A stretch of DNA of 13,128 nucleotides, from the NCBI GenBank assembly GCA_015488125.1, contig WFOJ01000170.1:1-13128 (forward strand). The letters are read 5' to 3'. The notes under the pieces were generated by a model. The model was given only the letters and a program-made list of their open reading frames with translations. It was not told the DNA's origin and did no database searches. Below are positions 8,261-13,128 of the stretch, piece by piece; the first letter of the stretch is position 1, and each line of letters opens with the position of its first letter. A program made the translations under genes and the position numbers. The stretch comes from Mariprofundaceae bacterium (GTDB taxonomy: Bacteria; Pseudomonadota; Zetaproteobacteria; Mariprofundales; Mariprofundaceae).

Positions 8261-9543
8261 TCACGGGGGGAATCCGGACGATGTGGAGCTTACGATTAAG
8301 CGCAGGCTGGCTTGCTGTTGTTGCAGGCTGTTGCCTGCTGCTGGCGGTGCCAGCGTGGGCAGGCAATGTGCAGGATGCCGTGATCACCCTGAATCACATA
8401 CGGCAGCAACTGGGCATGCAGCCATTGCAGCTGGATAGCCGCCTGGCTCAGGCAGCACAAGCACACGCCGATTATTTGCGGCTGAACCGAATGAGCGGCC
8501 ATGGCGAGCGGCCTGGCGATACGGGTTTTACGGGCAGCACGCCGCCGGAGCGGGCGGTGGCCGCAGGCTTTCCCAGTCGTCATGTCAGTGAAAATGTGTA
8601 TTACAGTTACGGCTCGGCAGTTCGTGAAGCTGGAGTCGGCAGCAAAGCGGTGAAAGCGCTGATGACAGCAATTTATCATCGCTTGGGTTTTCTTGCCTTT
8701 GGTATTGACAGGCTCGGCGTGGCCAGCAGTCGTGACGGGCAACAAATCGTGACGGTGTTTGTGATGGACAATGCAGCCGAGGCTGCGCTGTGCGAGCAAC
8801 CGGGGTTTTCAGGCTATGGCAGTTATTATTATGCGGTTTGCGCTGATGCCGGAAAAAAAGTGGATGCGGCATTGTGGGAACAAAGCGCCCGGCAGATTGC
8901 AGAGAAACAGCCTGACTGGGTGGTCTGGCCTGCTGACGGGGCTGACGATGTAACGCCGGTATTCGCCAATGAATCACCTGACCCTTTGCCGGATATGGCG
9001 GTATCGGGCAACCCTGTGTCGTTTTCAGTCAATCCGGCCAGGGTGGACAAGGTGCGTATGAACCGTTTTGAACTCCGTGATGCGCGGGGGCAGCTTGTGG
9101 CCGCGCGCCTGCTGGATGATCGCACAGATCCCAACCACAAGCTTAAAGCCGGACAGTTTGCGCTCTTTCCTTTGCAACGCCTGGCCTGGGATCAGCGCTA
9201 TCAGGTGGAGATTCAGGCCGATATTGACGGCCAGCCGGTAGAAATCCGCCAGCATTTTCGCACTGCTCACCCTGCGTTGCCCATATTGACGGTACAGCAG
9301 CGGGGCGCCACACTGCATGTGGCGCGCAATCTTCACGACTTTTTGCTTTATGTGCCACCTGTTGCCGACGCGCCGCAGGTGATTGAGAGCGTTTCCCTAT
9401 CCTGGCGCGGCATCGGAGCGCTGACGCACCGTATGTTTGATGTCAATACGGTGCGTGTTCATATGGAACAGGCTTCAGCACGCGGCGAAGCAAGCGTTCA
9501 GCTTAATGCCGGTTACCGCTTTTATCTGCGGACAGACCGATAA
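8257..9543 (+). CDS. Exported CAP/SCP-domain protein with a C-terminal beta-rich extension
   Basis: A 428-residue protein whose ATG overlaps the yheS stop in ATGA. A second in-frame ATG at 8281 also gives a full signal peptide. Residues 1-35 have Arg residues, a long hydrophobic core and AVPAWA before Gly36, a good signal peptidase I site, so the protein is probably periplasmic or secreted. Residues about 38-175 form a CAP (SCP/PR1, YkwD-like) domain: LNHIRQQLGMQPLQLD, then H70 in AHADYL, H82 in SGHGE, E112 in HVSENV, and H141 with a following RLGVA strand, which fit the His/Glu cavity of this family. About 243-343 looks like a beta-sandwich or Ig-like module (SVNPARVDKVRMNRFEL, FALFPLQRLAWDQRYQVEI). 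The last 85 residues are unassigned. Two cysteines near 172 and 190 could form a disulfide. Bacterial CAP proteins mostly lack a known activity, and none is claimed here. Confidence 0.93.
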   Translation: MITGGIRTMWSLRLSAGWLAVVAGCCLLLAVPAWAGNVQDAVITLNHIRQQLGMQPLQLDSRLAQAAQAHADYLRLNRMSGHGERPGDTGFTGSTPPERAVAAGFPSRHVSENVYYSYGSAVREAGVGSKAVKALMTAIYHRLGFLAFGIDRLGVASSRDGQQIVTVFVMDNAAEAALCEQPGFSGYGSYYYAVCADAGKKVDAALWEQSARQIAEKQPDWVVWPADGADDVTPVFANESPDPLPDMAVSGNPVSFSVNPARVDKVRMNRFELRDARGQLVAARLLDDRTDPNHKLKAGQFALFPLQRLAWDQRYQVEIQADIDGQPVEIRQHFRTAHPALPILTVQQRGATLHVARNLHDFLLYVPPVADAPQVIESVSLSWRGIGALTHRMFDVNTVRVHMEQASARGEASVQLNAGYRFYLRTDR

Positions 9544-9565
9544 CAGGCAACAGGTGAACACATGA

Positions 9566-10174
9566 TCAGGCTTCTGCCGGACCACTGGAGACCAGGACTT
9601 TGGCCGGGCGAATCAGACGGCCATGCAGTGTGTAACCAGCGCAGTGCTGGGCAATAACCGTGCCTTCCTCTGCCTCGTGCGGCATGCGAGACAAAGCCTC
9701 GTGATGATGAGGGTCGAACTTTTTATTCATGGCATCAAGGCGCACCATGTCAAACTTGCCCATCACCTTGTTCCAGGCATCAAGGGTTAGCTGCACACCA
9801 TCACGCAATGCTTCTTCATTGCCTTCCTCAACGGCAAGCGCCCGCTCAAGGTTATCCACCACGTCAAGCAGTTCGGTAGCAAAGCGCTCAATGGCAAATT
9901 TACGCGCCTCAGCGATTTCCTTCTGTGAGCGTCGGCGAATATTTTCGGCCTCCGCCTGTGATCGCAACAGCTGATCTTTCAATGTTGCCACCTCTTCCTG
10001 CAGCAATGCGATCGGATCTTCTGTTTCTTCATCAGCCTGTGTGCTGGCATCGATTGGATCGGATTGTTTTTCCGTTGCTTTTTCCGGTGTATCGGCATTG
10101 TCTGCCGGTGTTTTTTCTACCGATTTCTCTTCTGCCGATTTTTCTTCAGTGCGCTCTTTTGCCTGTTCATTCAT
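9566..10174 (-). CDS. grpE: Nucleotide exchange factor GrpE
   Basis: GrpE releases ADP from DnaK and so drives the DnaK-DnaJ chaperone cycle in the cytoplasm. The 202-residue protein has a disordered Glu/Lys/Thr-rich tail at 1-50, a long coiled coil at about 55-100 (EEVATLKDQLLRSQAEAENI), and the C-terminal dimer head ending in the family signature GTVIAQHCAGYTLHGRLIRP (171-190) and AKVLVS. The start ATG 10174 has GGAG (10185-10182 on the minus strand) 7 nt upstream. A good heat-shock-type promoter lies about 70 bp upstream. Unlike many proteobacteria, neither dnaK nor dnaJ is adjacent: the downstream neighbour is a convergent CAP-domain gene only 22 bp away, and I see no intrinsic terminator in that gap, so transcripts of the two genes may overlap. 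Confidence 0.98.
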   Translation of the reverse strand: MNEQAKERTEEKSAEEKSVEKTPADNADTPEKATEKQSDPIDASTQADEETEDPIALLQEEVATLKDQLLRSQAEAENIRRRSQKEIAEARKFAIERFATELLDVVDNLERALAVEEGNEEALRDGVQLTLDAWNKVMGKFDMVRLDAMNKKFDPHHHEALSRMPHEAEEGTVIAQHCAGYTLHGRLIRPAKVLVSSGPAEA

Positions 10175-10220
10175 TCACTTACTCCGCTTTTGAAAAGCTT
10201 GATTATTAGTAGCCAAGGCT

Positions 10221-10250
10221 ATTTTAGGGTTAGTTAGTGATGATTTCAAG
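10221..10250 (-). promoter_or_regulatory. grpE promoter, readable as sigma-32 and sigma-70
   Basis: On the minus strand CTTGAAA (10250-10244) is a perfect sigma-32 -35 core. After 14 bp comes CCCTAAAAT (10229-10221), a partial match to the CCCCATNT -10. The same bases also read as TTGAAA, 17 bp, TAAAAT, each hexamer 5 of 6 to the sigma-70 consensus. The start point would be near 10214, giving a leader of about 40 nt. Heat-shock control of grpE is established in E. coli, which agrees with the sigma-32 reading. Confidence 0.75.
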
Positions 10251-10282
10251 TTGCAGCTGCCCATGAAGGTGCGCATCTGCAA
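10251..10282. repeat. 10-bp inverted repeat directly upstream of the grpE promoter
   Basis: TTGCAGCTGC (10251-10260) and GCATCTGCAA (10273-10282) are inverted with one mismatch around a 12-nt spacer. The repeat touches the -35 element of the grpE promoter, so it could be an operator or activator site. It also falls between that promoter and the inverted-repeat element further right, and could be part of older insertion debris. No function can be assigned from the sequence. Confidence 0.4.
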
Positions 10283-10312
10283 CCATAAGGTGCATGGACT
10301 GACATGCTAACA

Positions 10313-10487
10313 CATCCCAGGAGTCTGTCGAACGTTGGTAATCGTCACGAGAAATAGCGAGATTGAACCAGATATACGAGTTGTTGGCGGTAAGTAGCAG
10401 CGCTATTTAACAAGGACAGGGCAAAGATGTGGCCAATACCCGGTTTTTCGTAGTAGATTTGTCAAAGTCCGACAGACTCCTAGCATG
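10313..10487. mobile_element. MITE-like element or IS remnant bounded by inverted repeats
   Basis: AGGAGTCTGTCG at 10319-10330 is matched exactly by its reverse complement CGACAGACTCCT at 10470-10481. Extending to 10313-10333 and 10467-10487 gives 18 of 21 matching positions. A second perfect 8-bp pair, AAATAGCG (10352-10359) and CGCTATTT (10401-10408), lies inside. The interior of about 140 bp has no open frame of useful length and is richer in A and T than the nearby genes. This size and form suit a non-autonomous miniature inverted-repeat element or the joined ends of a decayed insertion sequence. I see no clear target-site duplication, and I do not assign an IS family. A large regulatory dyad is the alternative. 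Confidence 0.5.
10459..10486 (+). promoter_or_regulatory. Candidate sigma-70 promoter for typA, overlapping the right inverted repeat
   Basis: TTGTCA (10459-10464, 5 of 6 to consensus) is followed by a 16-bp spacer and TAGCAT (10481-10486, 4 of 6). The predicted start is near 10493, about 25 nt before the typA ATG. The spacer is largely the right-hand inverted repeat, so the -35 lies inside the putative element and the -10 at its edge. Confidence 0.5.
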
Positions 10488-10517
10488 CGCCGCCAATTAA
10501 CTTTCGCGGAGAACAAA

Positions 10518-12323
10518 ATGTCGCGCCAATTACGAAATATTGCCATTATCGCTCATGTGGATCATGGTAAAACCACGCTGGTGGATGAACTGCTGAAGCA
10601 GTCCGGCACCTTTGATGAGCACCAGGATGTCAATGAGCGGATGATGGATTCCAACGATTTGGAGCGCGAGCGCGGCATTACCATTCTCGCTAAAAACACC
10701 GCGATTCATTACGGTGACACGCTGATCAATATTGTTGATACTCCCGGCCATGCCGACTTCGGTGGCGAGGTTGAGCGAGTACTGAACATGGTTGATGGGG
10801 TGCTGCTGCTGGTAGATGCGGCAGAAGGCCCGATGCCCCAGACTCGCTTTGTCACGGCCAAGGCACTGGCGCTGGGACTGCGTCCGATTGTGGTGGTCAA
10901 CAAAATTGACCGTGACGGCGCTGATCCGGATGGCTGTGTGGACGCCACCTTTGATTTATTCGCCGCTCTTGGCGCTACCGATGAGCAGCTTGATTTTCCT
11001 GTTGTTTTCGCCTCGGCCAAAAATGGCTATGCCATGCTCTCTCCTGATGAAACATCCGATAATATGGAATGCCTGTTTGCGACCATTCTGGAGCATGTTG
11101 CAGCGCCTGACGGTGATCCTGATGCGCCGCTGCAAATGCTGGCCACCACGCTGGACTGGGACGATTATATTGGCCGTATCGTGGTCGGTCGTATTGCCAA
11201 TGGACGTATTCGTCCTGGCGATCAGGTTGCTGTGGTGCATGCTGATGGCTCACAACACAACTACCGTATTACCCGTTTGCTGGGCTTCAGGGGATTGCAG
11301 CGGGTGGAAATTGAGCTGGCTGAAGCGGGGGATATTGTGGCCGTAGCCGGGATTGAGCAGATCCAGATTGGCGAAACGATTACTGATCCGGGCAAGCCCA
11401 TGCCATTGCCGCTGATTCTTGTTGATGAACCTACACTCACCATGGAACTGCATGTAAACAATTCCCCGCTGGCTGGTACCGAAGGCAAGTACGTGACCAC
11501 ACGCCAAATCCGTGAACGACTGTTCCGCGAAATTCGTACCAATGTGGCCATGCGCGTTGAGGAAACCGAATCCGCCGAGGTGTACAAAATTTCCGGTCGC
11601 GGCGAACTGCATATCGGCATTTTGCTGGAGAATATGCGCCGCGAAGGCTTTGAAATGGCCGTCTCGCGTCCGAATGTGATTACCCGCGAGGTGGATGGTC
11701 GTACGGAAGAACCTTATGAGCATGTGACGGTGGATGTGCAGGATGAATTTCAGGGAACGGTGATCGAGAAGCTGGGACGTCGCGGAGCGGAAATGACGCA
11801 TATGCAGACCAGCGATGATGGCATGACGCGCATTGAATTCATCTGCCCGACCCGTGGCCTGATCGGTTATACCTCCGAATTTTTAACCGATACCCGTGGC
11901 ACCGGCGTGATGCACCATGTTTTCCATAGTTATGGCCCGCATGTAGGCACGATTCCGGCGCGCAATAATGGCGTGCTGATCTCCATGTCGGATGGCGAAT
12001 CAGTGGCTTATGCGCTGTGGAAGTTGCAGGATCGCGGACGCATGTTCATTGGTCCTGGTCAGCGCCTTTATGAGGGCATGATTATCGGCATTCACAGTCG
12101 TGACAGCGATCTGGTGGTCAATGCCACGCGTGAGAAAAAATTGACCAATGTGCGTGCTTCCGGTAAGGATGACGCGATTGATCTGGTGCCGCCATTGAAT
12201 CTTTCGCTGGAGCGGGCGATTGAATTTATCGCCGATGATGAACTGGTAGAGATCACGCCAAAATCCATCCGCCTGCGCAAACGTTTGCTCAAAGAACATG
12301 AACGCAAACGCGCTGGTCGCTGA
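10518..12323 (+). CDS. typA: Ribosome-associated translational GTPase TypA/BipA
   Basis: TypA is an EF-G-like GTPase that binds the 70S ribosome and helps ribosome assembly and growth under stress such as cold. The 601-residue protein has the normal length. The G domain has AHVDHGKTT (12-20), RERGITI (50-56), DTPGH (74-78), NKID (128-131) and SAK (166-168). A beta-barrel domain 2 and the EF-G-like domain with GRGELHIGILLENMRREGFE follow, then the family-specific C-terminal domain (NNGVLISMSDGESVAYALW). ATG 10518 was chosen because GGAG at 10508-10511 lies 6 nt upstream and MSRQLRNIAIIAHVDHGKTT is the usual N-terminus; ATG 10485 is in frame, but it overlaps the predicted -10 and lies before the predicted transcript start. 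It is followed by carA after 21 bp on the same strand. Confidence 0.98.
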   Translation: MSRQLRNIAIIAHVDHGKTTLVDELLKQSGTFDEHQDVNERMMDSNDLERERGITILAKNTAIHYGDTLINIVDTPGHADFGGEVERVLNMVDGVLLLVDAAEGPMPQTRFVTAKALALGLRPIVVVNKIDRDGADPDGCVDATFDLFAALGATDEQLDFPVVFASAKNGYAMLSPDETSDNMECLFATILEHVAAPDGDPDAPLQMLATTLDWDDYIGRIVVGRIANGRIRPGDQVAVVHADGSQHNYRITRLLGFRGLQRVEIELAEAGDIVAVAGIEQIQIGETITDPGKPMPLPLILVDEPTLTMELHVNNSPLAGTEGKYVTTRQIRERLFREIRTNVAMRVEETESAEVYKISGRGELHIGILLENMRREGFEMAVSRPNVITREVDGRTEEPYEHVTVDVQDEFQGTVIEKLGRRGAEMTHMQTSDDGMTRIEFICPTRGLIGYTSEFLTDTRGTGVMHHVFHSYGPHVGTIPARNNGVLISMSDGESVAYALWKLQDRGRMFIGPGQRLYEGMIIGIHSRDSDLVVNATREKKLTNVRASGKDDAIDLVPPLNLSLERAIEFIADDELVEITPKSIRLRKRLLKEHERKRAGR

Positions 12324-12344
12324 TCACCCCAAGGAGAGGAAGTA

Positions 12345-13128
12345 ATGCAACAACAGGCTGTGCTGGTACTGGAAGATGGCCGGATATTTCATGGTGAGGC
12401 GCTAGGAGCTATCGGCCATACCGTCGGCGAGGTGTGCTTTAATACTTCCATCACCGGTTATCAGGAAATCCTCAGCGACCCTTCCTACACGGGACAGATC
12501 ATGACCTTTACCCAGCCGCATATCGGCAATGTCGGGGTAAATGCTGATGATATGGAATCAGCCACCGTTGCGGTGCGCGGTTGCGTGGTGCGTGCGCCTT
12601 CACGCACCACCTCGAATTACCGGGCAACATCCGGTTTTTCGCAGTGGCTGACGTCGAATCAGGTGGTGGCCATTGCCGGTGTGGATACGCGGGCGCTGGT
12701 GCGTCATTTGCGCACTCACGGCGCGCAGCGCGGGGTGATTGCCTCGGACGGCATGAGCGTGGAAGATGCCAAAGCGCTGGCCTGTGCATGGCCCGGCCTG
12801 GAAGGTCGGGACTTGGTCGGTGAAGTCAGTCGTACGCAGCCGCAAACATGGCAACATGGTGGCAGCTTCGATCTTGACGCGCAAACCTGGCGCGCCGCAC
12901 CGGCACGCCGTGCAACAGTGGTGGCCTTCGATTTTGGATGCAAAAACAATATCCTCCGCAAGCTGACGGATCGCGGGCTGGCGCTGGAGATTGTACCGGC
13001 GAATACCTCGGCGGCTGACGTGCTGGCCATGAAGCCGGATGGCATTTTTCTCTCCAATGGCCCGGGCGATCCGTCGGCTGTCGATTATGCCGTGGCCACG
13101 ATCCGTGAGTTGCTGCATCATGATTTGC
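12345..13128 (+). CDS. carA: Partial carbamoyl-phosphate synthase small subunit
   Basis: CarA is the glutaminase subunit that passes ammonia to CarB for carbamoyl phosphate synthesis, the shared precursor of pyrimidines and arginine. The frame starts at ATG 12345, 8 nt after AAGGAG (12331-12336), and is open at the right edge after 261 codons. The N-terminal domain has LVLEDGRIFHGEALG, GEVCFNTSITGYQEILSDPS and TFTQPHIGN. The start of the class I glutamine amidotransferase domain shows VAFDFGCKNNILRKL and then GIFLSNGPGDPSAVDYA. The catalytic Cys motif comes shortly after this in the family, so it lies just outside the window and cannot be checked. The short gap to typA implies co-transcription, with carB expected downstream. 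Pairing with typA is not the arrangement I know from gammaproteobacteria, where dapB or dnaJ-dapB often precede carA. Confidence 0.97.
   Translation, partial: MQQQAVLVLEDGRIFHGEALGAIGHTVGEVCFNTSITGYQEILSDPSYTGQIMTFTQPHIGNVGVNADDMESATVAVRGCVVRAPSRTTSNYRATSGFSQWLTSNQVVAIAGVDTRALVRHLRTHGAQRGVIASDGMSVEDAKALACAWPGLEGRDLVGEVSRTQPQTWQHGGSFDLDAQTWRAAPARRATVVAFDFGCKNNILRKLTDRGLALEIVPANTSAADVLAMKPDGIFLSNGPGDPSAVDYAVATIRELLHHDL

Noticed and set aside
9925..10209. Plus-strand open frame across the grpE start and leader
   Set aside because: It overlaps the grpE N-terminal region and its leader and has no domain; the grpE reading is far stronger.
10175..10340. CIRCE operator upstream of grpE
   Set aside because: The TTAGCACTC-9-GAGTGCTAA pattern is absent; only a short TTAGCA occurs, without a partner arm.
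10430..10460. Intrinsic terminator at the T-run near 10443-10448
   Set aside because: No stable GC-rich stem comes directly before the T-run.
10485..10520. Upstream ATG 10485 as the typA start
   Set aside because: It overlaps the predicted -10 and precedes the predicted transcript start, while ATG 10518 has a good ribosome binding site and the usual family N-terminus.
11250..11801. Minus-strand open frame opposite typA
   Set aside because: It is contained in typA, which has all GTPase motifs and normal length; nothing supports a second gene.

Overview
The window carries ordinary bacterial chromosome of moderate GC content, judged by eye at a little over half GC. DnaE, AccA, TypA, CarA, GrpE and a close YheS homologue are all of proteobacterial type, and dnaE-accA adjacency is common in that phylum. 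A gamma-like or related lineage such as Zetaproteobacteria is plausible, but the sequence alone does not settle the class. Coding density is high and genes are closely packed. I saw no tRNA, rRNA, CRISPR array, phage gene or intact transposase.

Layout. (1) Positions 1-4819, minus strand: dnaE (replicative polymerase alpha subunit), then accA (carboxyltransferase alpha subunit), then the first 70 codons of a WecA/WbpL-type polyprenyl-phosphate sugar-1-phosphate transferase that runs off the left edge. They look like one transcription unit. (2) Positions 4952-9543, plus strand, divergent from dnaE: a polytopic membrane protein of unknown function, the ABC-F ATPase yheS, and an exported CAP/SCP-domain protein. 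The gaps are 12 bp and then an ATGA overlap, so these three are probably co-transcribed. (3) Positions 9566-10174, minus strand: grpE, convergent with the CAP gene. A well-formed promoter upstream of grpE can be read both as heat-shock sigma-32 and as housekeeping sigma-70. No dnaK or dnaJ lies beside it. (4) Positions 10175-10517: the only sizeable noncoding stretch. It holds the grpE promoter, a 10-bp inverted repeat beside it, and a roughly 163-bp segment bounded by perfect 12-bp inverted repeats that resembles a MITE or the remnant of an insertion sequence. (5) Positions 10518-13128, plus strand: typA (bipA), then carA, which is cut off by the right edge 21 bp after typA ends.

Most of the window is core machinery: replication, fatty acid synthesis, ribosome-associated GTPase and ATPase, chaperone exchange factor, and pyrimidine/arginine precursor synthesis. 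The less familiar parts are the inverted-repeat element whose right end appears to sit inside the typA promoter, and the membrane protein / YheS / CAP cluster. I found no convincing sign of a new defence or mobile system.
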